Source: Streptomyces typhae (GTDB taxonomy: Bacteria > Actinomycetota > Actinomycetes > Streptomycetales > Streptomycetaceae). From it: a stretch of DNA of 64,000 bases. The stretch covers positions 124,001 through 188,000 of the forward strand of contig NZ_WPNZ01000006.1 in assembly GCF_009755605.1 (NCBI RefSeq), in the 5' to 3' direction. Made by a program: the position numbers and the translations under genes. Of this stretch, positions 17,697-25,475 are shown in pieces (the first letter of the stretch is position 1; every line of letters starts with the position of its first letter). The notes beneath the pieces are model-generated. The model saw only the letters and a program-made list of their open reading frames with translations, was not told the DNA's origin and ran no database searches.

Positions 17697-18122
17697 TTGA
17701 CTCCCGAATGGCTGGCCACCCTGGCCGCCGCGGGCGCCGCCGGGCTCGTCGGCGCGGCGGCGGACGACGCCTGGCAGAGCACCCGCGACCGCTTCGTGCG
17801 GGTCCTCGGGCGAGGCGACCCCGAGCAGAGCCGGACAGCCGGGCGACGCCTCGACGCGCTGCGGGCCGTCGCACGGCGGCCCGGCGGTGAAGCCGAGTTG
17901 GCGCGGGCCCGCGGCACCTGGCACGTGCGGCTCCAGGACTTCCTGGAAGAGCACCCGGACGCGGCAGCGGAGCTCCAGGCGGCGATCGCCGCCTTCCCGC
18001 CGCCCGCGCCCGCGGCGTCGACCACATACCACCAGACCGGCACGGCCGACGGGCACGGGCGGGTGTTCATGAATCAGCACGGCGATCTGTCGGTGCGGGA
18101 CACCCGGGACGGGCACGGCTGA
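17697..18122 (+). CDS. Small protein sharing helical domain and Gln-His-Gly motif with its upstream neighbour
   Basis: 141 residues from the TTG at 17697, which lies 8 nt after GGAGG; no better start exists. Residues 1-100 form a helical domain (DDAWQSTRDRFVRVLGRGD, TWHVRLQDFLEEHPDAAAELQAAI) that aligns with residues 36-117 of the upstream protein (AW, LxxGD and HP positions coincide). After a Pro-rich hinge, the tail TADGHGRVFMNQHGDLSV parallels ADGHGTVNAVQHGNIYHQ of the neighbour. This domain type, followed by a Gly/His-rich motif, recurs in Streptomyces proteins. Such a layout, small protein and large receptor bearing one motif, resembles amyloid-motif signalling pairs; that role is inferred. 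Confidence 0.65.
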   Translation: MTPEWLATLAAAGAAGLVGAAADDAWQSTRDRFVRVLGRGDPEQSRTAGRRLDALRAVARRPGGEAELARARGTWHVRLQDFLEEHPDAAAELQAAIAAFPPPAPAASTTYHQTGTADGHGRVFMNQHGDLSVRDTRDGHG

Positions 18123-18266
18123 GGCCGACGCAGGCGAACCGCACCCGAGCCCGCACCCACCCACATCCGCAGCCTCACCCGGCCCCGCAGCCTCACCCGG
18201 CCCCGCAGCCTCACCCGGACCCGCAGCCCCACCCTGGCCCGCACCTCGGCACCCACCCGCTCCCGC

Positions 18267-18734
18267 TCAAGCGGAAAAGTGCGCGGCCAGTCTCTCCAGG
18301 AAGACCCGCTGGGCCGCCACGAGCTTCTCGGCGGCCCGGTCGACGGTCAGCCAGGCCACCCGGTCGAGTTCGGGAAACTCCCGCACACGGCCCGACCCGC
18401 GCGGCCACTCCATCTGGAAGGTGCCGGGCACGACCCTCTCCGGGTCGAGGTCGGCCTCGACGGCCCAGACCGCCACCGTCTTGCCGCCCGCCTGCCGTAC
18501 GTCGCCCAACGACACATAGGGCCCGGCAGGGGCCGGCAGGCCGAGTTCCTCCTCGAACTCCCGCACCGCGGCGGCCAGCGGTTCCTCCTCGTCGCCGTGC
18601 TCGCCCTTGGGGATCGACCAGGCCGCGTGGTCGCGGCGGGCCCAGAACGGTCCGCCCATGTGGCCGACGAGCACCTCGGCCGCCGGGCCGGGGTCGCGGA
18701 AGAGGAGCAGTCCGGCGCTGCGGCGGCCGGTCAT
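18267..18734 (-). CDS. NUDIX hydrolase
   Basis: 155-residue NUDIX protein, probably cleaving a nucleoside-diphosphate-linked metabolite or dinucleoside polyphosphate. The Nudix box is GEHGDEEEPLAAAVREFEEE followed by LGL (G-x5-E-x7-RE-x-EE-x-G-L/U, with F in place of the hydrophobic). The N-terminus SAGLLLFRD...EVLVGHMGGPFW and WSIPKGE are typical. ATG 18734 is assigned by the start of homology; no clear ribosome site is visible. It is separated from the upstream remnant by a strong hairpin, so it has its own promoter or reads through. Confidence 0.85.
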   Translation of the reverse strand: MTGRRSAGLLLFRDPGPAAEVLVGHMGGPFWARRDHAAWSIPKGEHGDEEEPLAAAVREFEEELGLPAPAGPYVSLGDVRQAGGKTVAVWAVEADLDPERVVPGTFQMEWPRGSGRVREFPELDRVAWLTVDRAAEKLVAAQRVFLERLAAHFSA

Positions 18735-18793
18735 GACAGGGAGCGACGAGAGGGCTGCATGCCGTCGGACCCTACGCCCCGGGCGGCGCGGGA

Positions 18794-18827
18794 GGGCGGG
18801 ACGCGCACGCGACGGCGCGTCCCGCCC
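18794..18827 (-). terminator. Hairpin between NUDIX gene and DUF1080 remnant
   Basis: GGGCGGGACGCGC (18794-18806) pairs perfectly with GCGCGTCCCGCCC (18815-18827). It lies 44 nt past the stop of the minus-strand remnant and is placed to terminate it. Confidence 0.7.
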
Positions 18828-18870
18828 GGCCCCTGCCACAGGCTTGCCCGGTCCACCAGGGCAGGTGGGC

Positions 18871-19390
18871 CTACAAGGGCTGGACCGAGATGTTCCGGTA
18901 GCGCACCGCGTTGCGGTGGTCCTGAAGCCGGACGGCGCCCGCCGCCGGACTCTCCGCGTCGCCCGCCCCCGTCGGCCCGTCGATCGCCACGTCGTCGTGG
19001 ACCTTGACGCCGTTCCACACCACCGTGACACGGGCGTCCTGCGTCTTCGTGCCGCCGTCGTCGAAGCGGGCGGCGCGGAAGGTGATGTCGTACGTCTGCC
19101 AGGTCTCGGGTGGTTTGGCGGCGTTCTTGTCGGGGGCCTTCTTCGTGTAGATCGCGCCGGCTTCGTTGTCGGCGGGAGACGTGTCGTCGTACGAGTCCCT
19201 TCAGCGGCTGCTGCACGTCGTAGATGCGCTGGGTCACGCCGGGCTCCTGGGGCGGGAGTTCGACGAAGGGGCTCGGCTCCTCCTCGGCGCCCGCCGGGGC
19301 CGCCCAGGCGGCCCCGGCGAGGAAGGAGGCGACGAGGAGCAAGCCCAGACGGGCGCGGAATCTTCGGTGTCGGTACGGCCGTGCGCTCAT
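18871..19390 (-). pseudogene. Broken secreted PA14/DUF1080-type protein (internal deletion and frameshift)
   Basis: The reading frame opens at ATG 19390 with a signal peptide (MSARPYRHRRFRARLGLLLVASFLAG) and the start of a PA14-type sequence (GVTQRIYDVQQPLKG), then homology moves to another frame near 19200: SYDDTSPADNEAGAIYTKKAP, later PPETWQTYDITFRAARFD, VTVVWNGVKVHDDVAI, AGAVRLQDHRNAVRYRNISV, to a TAG at 18871-18873. This second part is the C-terminal half of a DUF1080 (3-keto-disaccharide hydrolase-like) domain. The PA14 body and the DUF1080 N-terminal half are missing, and the junction is out of frame by one. It is non-functional as read. Confidence 0.75.
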
Positions 19391-19584
19391 TGCTGCTCCC
19401 GGCAGGTGACGAGGCGGAAGAACCTGGCGTGGCGCGTGCGGGTGACTTGGGGCGGGACGCTAGCCAGCTTTCGTCGTAGCGGGAACCCCTTGCGCGACAA
19501 GGAACACGACTTTTTCTCGCATCAGGACAAAGAGCGCTCGCGCGGGCAGCGGGTACGCGGGCCCCCGCGCACCCGGAGGTCGCG

Positions 19585-21060
19585 TCAGGGGGCGATACCC
19601 ACCCCTGGGACGTGCCGCCACGCCCTCTCCGGCGCAGCCGTCATCGCGGGCCATATGTGACCGCCCGGCCGGGGGCGCACCCGTGTCGCGTACTCCTTCG
19701 GTACGAAGCGGGCGTCGTAGAAGCAGCCCGTGCGGTACGTGGCGTCGAAGGCGGGGCAGGACGCGGCGACGGAGGCCGGAGTGGGCTTCCTGCCCGTGCG
19801 CACCCAGGTGTCGAGGGCGGCCAGGGAGTTGGCGTACTCTGCCGCGCTCAGCCCGCTGTGCTCGTTCTCCCGTGTGAACGTCTGCACCAGATTCCGGTCC
19901 CGGCCCGCGCCGCGCAGCGTGGCGCGGTAGGCCGCCTCGTGCTCGACGAACGCGGTCGGGTCGTCGATGGCGTGCAGGGTGAGCACGGGGACCGGCACCT
20001 TGCCGGTGAGATCGCTGTCGTACGACAGGTCACGGGCCGCGGCGGGGTCGGCGGCGAACCGTGCGACGCCCGCGTTCAGGGCCTTGTCGTCGTGGGAGCC
20101 GGTGTAGCGCACGCCGCGGTTGCCGAAGGGGTTGCGGCCGTCGAGGCGTGCGTGGACGAGGTCGCGGAAGGTGAACGTCGCGAACCGCAGATGGGACTGC
20201 AGGGCGCGTTCCGGGATGCGGGTGACGGCGAGGATGTCGTCGAGGTTGCGCTGCTGGCGGGCGGTGCGGGCGGCGGGCGGGGACGCTGTGCCTGTGCACT
20301 CCTGCAGTCGGGCGTCGAGGTCGGCGCCGGTCATCGTCGAGCCCTGCGGCAGCCCGCTCCACAGGGGGTAGGCGGGCTCGGCGGGGCGGGGGTGGTTGCG
20401 GCAGTAGTACTGGTACACCACGCGCAGGTCCACGCGGTAGTCGTAGCCGCGTGAGCCGCCGCCGAGCACACCGTTGGTGAGGAGCACTCCGTCGTACGCC
20501 CCCTTGCCGCCCGAGCCGTAGGTCTCGGCGGCCTTGGCGGCCACGTTCCCGCCCCAGGACTGGCCGTGCAGGTAGGTCCGCGCGGGGGTGCGGAAGGCGC
20601 GTGTGAACAGCTTGCGCAGGTTCTCGGTGTCCTGCGCGGCCATGCGGGTGCCGTAGCCGCCGCGTCGGTACGAGGAACCCGCCCAGGCGTACCCCTGGTC
20701 CACCATCACCGCCCAGCGGCCGAGGTCCTCGGTGCTGCGCTCGGGGTCGGAGTGCGCGCCGAGGTCGGGGCCGCCGTGGGCGTGCAGGACGAGCGAGCCG
20801 TTCCAGTTCTCGGGCACGGCTATGGCGTAGTGGGCGCCCTTGTCGTCGCGGCCGGTGTAGCAGTCGGCTGCGGCGGTCACGGCTTTCGGGCAGTCCGCCG
20901 GACGCGGGCCTTGTGCGCCGGCGGGCGCGGCCGACGCGGGGGCCGCCAGGCCCGCCGCGACGGCCATGACGAGGCCACCGATGCGGGCGGCGGATCGGCC
21001 GCGACCTCCGAAGATGCCTGCGCGGAGGCGTGGTCGCCGTGCACTCAGCCAGTCGCCCAT
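19585..21060 (-). CDS. Secreted alpha/beta hydrolase
   Basis: 491-residue exported serine hydrolase. ATG 21060 follows GGAAGGA; a signal peptide lies after a basic stretch (RIGGLVMAVAAGLAAPASAAPAGA), cleaved near residue 50. The nucleophile elbow is YLHGQSWGGNVAAK; an oxyanion/His-Gly motif is VLHAHGGPD; the acid is likely in LTLHAIDDPTAFVEHE and the His in RENEHSGLS. Several Cys residues (CPKAVTAAADCY, YYCRNHP, ASCPAFDATYRTGCFY) suggest disulfides. Large lid regions resemble secreted esterases of Streptomyces. Substrate unknown. It is monocistronic; the 194-nt gap 19391-19584 below it holds no gene. Confidence 0.85.
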   Translation of the reverse strand: MGDWLSARRPRLRAGIFGGRGRSAARIGGLVMAVAAGLAAPASAAPAGAQGPRPADCPKAVTAAADCYTGRDDKGAHYAIAVPENWNGSLVLHAHGGPDLGAHSDPERSTEDLGRWAVMVDQGYAWAGSSYRRGGYGTRMAAQDTENLRKLFTRAFRTPARTYLHGQSWGGNVAAKAAETYGSGGKGAYDGVLLTNGVLGGGSRGYDYRVDLRVVYQYYCRNHPRPAEPAYPLWSGLPQGSTMTGADLDARLQECTGTASPPAARTARQQRNLDDILAVTRIPERALQSHLRFATFTFRDLVHARLDGRNPFGNRGVRYTGSHDDKALNAGVARFAADPAAARDLSYDSDLTGKVPVPVLTLHAIDDPTAFVEHEAAYRATLRGAGRDRNLVQTFTRENEHSGLSAAEYANSLAALDTWVRTGRKPTPASVAASCPAFDATYRTGCFYDARFVPKEYATRVRPRPGGHIWPAMTAAPERAWRHVPGVGIAP

Positions 21061-21258
21061 GTGTGTTCCTTCCCCGGGCTCTCCGGAATCTCCGGAATCC
21101 TCGCGCTCCCCGCACTCCCCGCACTCCCCGGATTTTCCGGACGCGGTCCTCGCGCGGAGGGCTCGATGCTAGGCAGCACGGAAGCGACATTCGACAGTTG
21201 CGCGATTGCGTTCATATTGATCAGGGCGGCACTGTCTCTTCGACGTGCCGCGCGCTGC

Positions 21259-22671
21259 TCAGGGCGCCACCCCGGCCTCCCCCGTCAGGCGCTCCGCCAG
21301 ATACCGCTGGAACTGCCACAGCGGTCGCTCCAGGTGGGAGAAGCGGCCGCCCGAGGGGGCGGGGTCAGTGGCGAGGCCGCGCTGGACGCCGCGGATCGCC
21401 ACCAGGTCCTCCGTCTGGATAACCTTGAACTGCTTCTTGGAGGCCGCCACGTACCCGTCGAAGTCGTGCTTGCGCCTGGCCTCGGCCGGGACGAGGACCG
21501 TGACGAGCGCGTCGTGCGTGACCGGCCCCGTCGGCACCCAGCGCACAAAGGTCACGCTGTCGGGCAGCAGCGCGAGGACCATGTTCGGGAACACGCCCGC
21601 GACGGTCATCCCGGAGAGCTGCCGCATCCCGAGACCAGGGATGAGCGTGCCCGCCAGGTCCGCGCCGTCCGGTCCCCGCGGGGGCTCCATGTCGGGGACG
21701 AAGGGGGTGTACATGCTGAACCCGCGCCCCTCGCACTCGTCCACGACGGTGTCCTTGCCGGGCAGGATCCGTTCGAGGGTGTCCGCGTGCGAACCCATGT
21801 GGTGGTAGTTCTCCGAGCCGTTCTCGAACGCCACTTTCCAGTTCGCCGGGACGCCGTCCCAGCGCTCGGTGTACGCGACGACGAGATCCGCGATGCCGTA
21901 GGGCGCGAGGGTGGCGTCGAGGTCGGCGAGCTGCGGGCCGAGCGGCGGCGCGTCGGGGTCGGCGCTCACCATGAGCAGGCCCTGCCACACCTCCAGACGG
22001 TGTTGGGGCAGTCTGCAGGCGGTGCGGTCGAACTCGACCTTGTTCATCAGGGGCGCGCCCGCGAGACGGCCCGCGAACTCGCCGTTCAGGCGGTAGGTCC
22101 AGGTGTGGTAGGGGCAGGTCAGGCGCTTGAGCGAGCCCTGGTCGGGGGTCGTCTCCGGCGGCAGGACGTCCATGAAGCGGTGCCTGCACACCCGGGACAG
22201 GGCGTGCAGGCCGCCGTCCTCGTCGCGCGTGATCACCAGCGGGGTGCCGAGGACGTCCGTGCGCAGATAGTCGCCCGGCCGTGCGACCTGGTCGACGTGG
22301 CCGACGCACACCCAGTCGCTGCCGAAGACGCGGTCCATTTCCAGCCGGTGGAAGTCCTCGCTGGTGTAGGCGCGGGCCGGGAGCGTCTCGCCGAGTTCCA
22401 GGGGCAGCGCGGCGAGCCGGGTCAGTTCGCCGAGCAAGGGGGCGAGCCCGTCGCGCGAGGGAGGGAGGTCGTCGCGCGCGGGAGCGAGACCGCCGTCCGA
22501 GGGAGGGAGGTCGTCGCGCGCGGGAGCGAGACCGCCGTTCGCGGGAGGGAGGTCGTCGCGCGCGGGAGGGGACCCGCCGTGCGAGGGAGGGAACCCCTCG
22601 CGCAGGGGGGAGAGCCCATCGCGCAGGTGAGAGAGTCCGTCGCGCAGGGGAGGGATTCCGTCGTGCAGCAT
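21259..22671 (-). CDS. Rieske-type aromatic ring-hydroxylating oxygenase alpha subunit with heptad-repeat N-terminus
   Basis: 470-residue non-heme iron oxygenase. The Rieske [2Fe-2S] ligands are CRH (in SRVCRHRFMDVL) and CPYH (in LTCPYHTWTY). The mononuclear iron site is ENGSENYHHMGSHADT, with two His and a downstream Asp region. ATG 22671 is chosen because it starts the repeat region; the first 84 residues are twelve seven-residue units of the type RDxLxPx, absent from normal family members. No ferredoxin or reductase gene is adjacent, so electron partners are elsewhere. It diverges from the GH3 gene across a 356-nt gap with a DasR-like site. Substrate could be an aromatic acid or a quaternary amine. 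Confidence 0.85.
   Translation of the reverse strand: MLHDGIPPLRDGLSHLRDGLSPLREGFPPSHGGSPPARDDLPPANGGLAPARDDLPPSDGGLAPARDDLPPSRDGLAPLLGELTRLAALPLELGETLPARAYTSEDFHRLEMDRVFGSDWVCVGHVDQVARPGDYLRTDVLGTPLVITRDEDGGLHALSRVCRHRFMDVLPPETTPDQGSLKRLTCPYHTWTYRLNGEFAGRLAGAPLMNKVEFDRTACRLPQHRLEVWQGLLMVSADPDAPPLGPQLADLDATLAPYGIADLVVAYTERWDGVPANWKVAFENGSENYHHMGSHADTLERILPGKDTVVDECEGRGFSMYTPFVPDMEPPRGPDGADLAGTLIPGLGMRQLSGMTVAGVFPNMVLALLPDSVTFVRWVPTGPVTHDALVTVLVPAEARRKHDFDGYVAASKKQFKVIQTEDLVAIRGVQRGLATDPAPSGGRFSHLERPLWQFQRYLAERLTGEAGVAP
22425..22668 (-). repeat. 21/42-bp minisatellite encoding heptads at the Rieske N-terminus
   Basis: Units of 21 bp, best conserved as 42-bp pairs around 22455-22570, encode alternating LAPARDD and LPPSDGG-like heptads. 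The repeat stays in frame for about twelve units, indicating expansion within the coding region. Confidence 0.8.
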
Positions 22672-22922
22672 GGTGCCACCGCCTTCAGTCCGGTAGTCCG
22701 GGATCTCCTTCCATGCTCCGGCCCGGTCCGCGGACGAGGATCGACAGACTGGACGACATTCGGGTACATCCTTCGGCTTAGTCGGCAATCCGGATGGATG
22801 ACGCGGTCCTCCGTCACCACGCCCCAGACTGGAGAGCGATACCGGCCAGACTCCCCCGCCGATCACGCCAAACACCCCTCACGTGCAGCACATTTGACCG
22901 CACATCCCCCTACAACGACTCC

Positions 22923-22952
22923 TTGACACCACTGATTGGTATAGGCCAATAT
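22923..22952 (+). promoter_or_regulatory. Promoter with DasR-like operator (dre) for the GH3 gene
   Basis: -35 TTGACA (22923-22928) and -10 CAATAT (22947-22952) are 18 bp apart. Between them, ATTGGTATAGGCCAAT (22935-22950) matches the DasR consensus ACTGGTCTAGACCACT at about 12 of 16 positions and is itself palindromic. DasR represses N-acetylglucosamine-use genes until aminosugar phosphates bind; the downstream gene suits such control. Confidence 0.7.
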
Positions 22953-23027
22953 CCGGCTCGTTCCCACCGCTATCGCCGCGGCCGGCCGGGCCGCCGGTCC
23001 CGCACCCCGTTCACCCGGAGGTCCCTC

Positions 23028-24539
23028 ATGGCAAGCGACAGCCACCCGCGTCTGACCCGGCTGGCCAACTCCGTGCTCCAACCGGGGTTCGTGGGCACCA
23101 CCGCGCCGGACTGGGTGCGCCGCCGCATCGCCGACGGGCTCGCCTCCGTCGTGCTCTTCGGGCGCAACATCGAGAGCGCCGAGCAGGTCGCCGCCCTCAC
23201 CGCGTCCCTGCGCGCCGAGAACCCCGACCTGATCGTCGCCATCGACGAGGAGGCCGGTGACGTCACCCGCATCGGCGCCCGCACCGGCGCCTCCTGGCCC
23301 GGCAACCTCGCGCTCGGCGCCATCGACGACACCGACCTCACCGAGCAGGTCGCCCGCGACATCGGCCACCAACTGCGGGCGATCGGCGTGTCGTTGGACT
23401 TCGCGCCCAGCGCCGACGTGAACTCCAACGCGATGAACCCGGTCATCGGGGTCCGCTCCTTCGGCGCGCTCACCGATGTCGTCGCCCGCCACACCGCCGC
23501 CTGGATCCGCGGTCTGCAGTCGGCCGGGGTGGCCGCCTGCGCCAAGCACTTCCCCGGCCACGGCGACACCGATGTCGACTCCCACCACGGCCTGCCGCGG
23601 TTCACCGCCGACGCCGAGGAGATCGTCCGCACCGCCCTGCCGCCGTTCACGTCCGCAATGGACGCGGGCGTCCGCGCCGTCATGACCGCGCACATGCTGG
23701 TGCCCGCGTACGACGAGGAGCTGCCCGCCACCCTCAGCGGCCCGGTCATCAACGGCCTGCTGCGCGAGCGGCTCGGCTTCACCGGCCTCGTCGTCACCGA
23801 CGGCATCGAGATGAGCGCCGTGAGCGGTCCGTACGGCATCGGCGGCGCGACCGTGCGCGCGGTCACCGCCGGCGTGGACGCCGTGTGCGTCGGCGGCGAG
23901 AGCGCCGAGGAGTCCACGACCGTCGACCTCGCCGACGCCCTCGTGCGCGCGGTGCTCGACGGGACGCTGCCCGAGGAGCGGCTCACCGAGGCCGCGGCCC
24001 GCGTGGGCGAGTTCGCCACCTGGTCGGCGGCCCTGACCCGGGCGGCCGAGCCCGACGCCAAGCCGTCCGACATCGGCCTGGTCGCGGCCCGCCGCGCCGT
24101 CCGCGTGCACCGCAGCGGCACGGGCACCGAGCTGCCGCTCACGGCCGACCCGCACGTCGTCGAACTCTCCCCCACCATGAGCCTCGCCGTGGACGGCGCC
24201 ACCCCGTGGGGCGTCGGCGAGCCCCTGCGCGCCCTGCGCCCCGGTACGACGTCCGTACGCCTCTCCGAGGCCCAGCTGAGCAGCGAGGAGGGCCTCCTCG
24301 ACCGGCTCGCGCTCGCCCCTGCGACCGGCCGGGACCTGGTCGTCGTCGTCCGTGACGCGGCCCGGCACCCCTGGATGTCCGAGGCCCTCGCCGGTCTGGT
24401 GCGCCGCCGCCCCGACGCGCTGGTGGTCGAGATGGGCGTGCCCGCGGGCGAGCAGATCGGCGCGGTGCACCTGACGACGTACGGGGCCACGCGCGTCTCC
24501 GGCATCGCGGTCGCCGAGGTGCTCGTCGGCAGCGTCTGA
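23028..24539 (+). CDS. Glycoside hydrolase family 3 beta-N-acetylhexosaminidase (NagZ-like)
   Basis: 503-residue GH3 enzyme, expected to release GlcNAc from chito-oligosaccharides or peptidoglycan fragments. ATG 23028 follows GGAG. Family motifs: IAIDEEAGDVTRI (as VAIDEEAGDVTR), CAKHFPGHGDTDVDSHHGLP with the Asp/His general acid-base pair typical of NagZ-type enzymes, MTAHMLVPAYD, and the nucleophile Asp in VVTDGIEMSAV. The C-terminal 150 residues form a smaller alpha/beta domain (LVVVVRDAARHPWM). No signal peptide is visible, so it is probably cytoplasmic, acting after uptake. A DasR-like site in its promoter agrees with GlcNAc-linked expression. Confidence 0.92.
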   Translation: MASDSHPRLTRLANSVLQPGFVGTTAPDWVRRRIADGLASVVLFGRNIESAEQVAALTASLRAENPDLIVAIDEEAGDVTRIGARTGASWPGNLALGAIDDTDLTEQVARDIGHQLRAIGVSLDFAPSADVNSNAMNPVIGVRSFGALTDVVARHTAAWIRGLQSAGVAACAKHFPGHGDTDVDSHHGLPRFTADAEEIVRTALPPFTSAMDAGVRAVMTAHMLVPAYDEELPATLSGPVINGLLRERLGFTGLVVTDGIEMSAVSGPYGIGGATVRAVTAGVDAVCVGGESAEESTTVDLADALVRAVLDGTLPEERLTEAAARVGEFATWSAALTRAAEPDAKPSDIGLVAARRAVRVHRSGTGTELPLTADPHVVELSPTMSLAVDGATPWGVGEPLRALRPGTTSVRLSEAQLSSEEGLLDRLALAPATGRDLVVVVRDAARHPWMSEALAGLVRRRPDALVVEMGVPAGEQIGAVHLTTYGATRVSGIAVAEVLVGSV

Positions 24540-24792
24540 GCGATCACGCCGCACTGCCGCCCCACCGCACCGCCGCCCCACCGCACCGCCGCACCGCCGC
24601 AGGGTGCGCACCGCTCGCCCCCCGCAGTGATGCGGCGCGGGCGACCGGCCACCCCCTGCGGCGAGTGCGGCGCGGGCGACCAGACCGCCCCGCGCTCGTC
24701 GCCCCGCACCCCCCGAAACCGGGCGACAACACACCGTGCCCATAGGTACATAAGCCCCAACACACCCTCATCGGGCGGGGGTTGACTTCAGC

Positions 24793-24840
24793 CTAGGTCT
24801 AGGCCATCTTGATGGAAAACCGCCCCTGGTCTAGTCCATT
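24793..24840. promoter_or_regulatory. Two DasR-like operators
   Basis: CTAGGTCTAGGCCATC (24793-24808) and CCTGGTCTAGTCCATT (24825-24840) both carry the GGTCTAG-CCA core of dre sites, 32 bp apart. A TTGACT (24782-24787) just upstream could be a -35. The nearest downstream start is 636 nt away on the plus strand. Confidence 0.65.
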
Positions 24841-25417
24841 ACGGGAGAGCAGCGCCGGAGTCAGGAACCGGCGCGGGCCCCCACCGGACGACGACCGGTC
24901 GGCACCGTGCGTCCACCGGAGCCCTCCGCCCCGGGAGCGGCGTCGAGCACCAGGTCGAGCACTAGGAGGTAGCACCACCGGCTCTGTCGACACCGAAACC
25001 CACGGCGTCCCGCGCCAGGAGCACCCCGGTGCCCCCGCGCCACCGGCACGACCGCGCCCCGTGGCCCGCGCGGGCCACGCCCCCGCACGCACGGAGACCC
25101 CGGATCCACCGGGGCACGTCGACATCCCGCGCCCCCGCGACCGGACAGCATCGTGCCGTCGCGGCGAGCGGCGCCCGGCCCCTTGACCGGCCCGGCGGGC
25201 AGTGCAGCCCCCGGACCGCGACGACGGCAGCGCTTCCGCCGTACTCGTCGCCGCCTCCCCGCGAGGCCTCCCCCCACGCGCCGAACCGCGGACCCGCGCC
25301 CTCCCCTGCCCTTTCGCACCGCTCCTGCCTTTCTCACCCTTCCTGCCTTTTCACTCTTCCTGCCTTTTCACCCTTCCCGGCTTCCCCTTAACACCCCCTT
25401 GACTGCTCCCTTTTCCC

Positions 25418-25461
25418 CCTTTCTCCTTTCTCCTTTCTCCTTTCTCCTTTCTCCTTTCTCC
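25418..25461 (+). repeat. CTTTCTC heptamer tract directly before a ribosome site
   Basis: Six copies of CTTTCTC end two nt before CGGAGGATCC, the ribosome site of the 25476 gene. The pyrimidine strand is the mRNA-like strand, so the leader is unstructured and purine-poor. Slippage here would change leader length without touching the coding frame. Confidence 0.85.
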
Positions 25462-25475
25462 CCGGAGGATCCCGC

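Larger units (their letters stand above)
24540..25475. other. 936-nt gene-free region with DasR-like sites and pyrimidine tract
   Basis: No frame here has credible codon bias or similarity. 24541-24720 holds short GC-rich repeats (for example GCGGCGCGGGCGACC twice). 24782-24840 holds two dre-like sites; 25418-25461 is a CTTTCTC tract before the next gene. The long 5' leader of the operon at 25476, or the remains of a lost GlcNAc-controlled gene, could fill it. Confidence 0.6.

Noticed and set aside
20566..22926. Plus-strand frame of 786 codons opposite the hydrolase and Rieske genes
   Set aside because: Shadow frame; contains the reversed heptad repeat and no real motifs.
24799..25400. Small genes in the 24.5-25.5 kb gap
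   Set aside because: All frames are Pro/Arg/Ala-rich without ribosome sites or codon-position bias.
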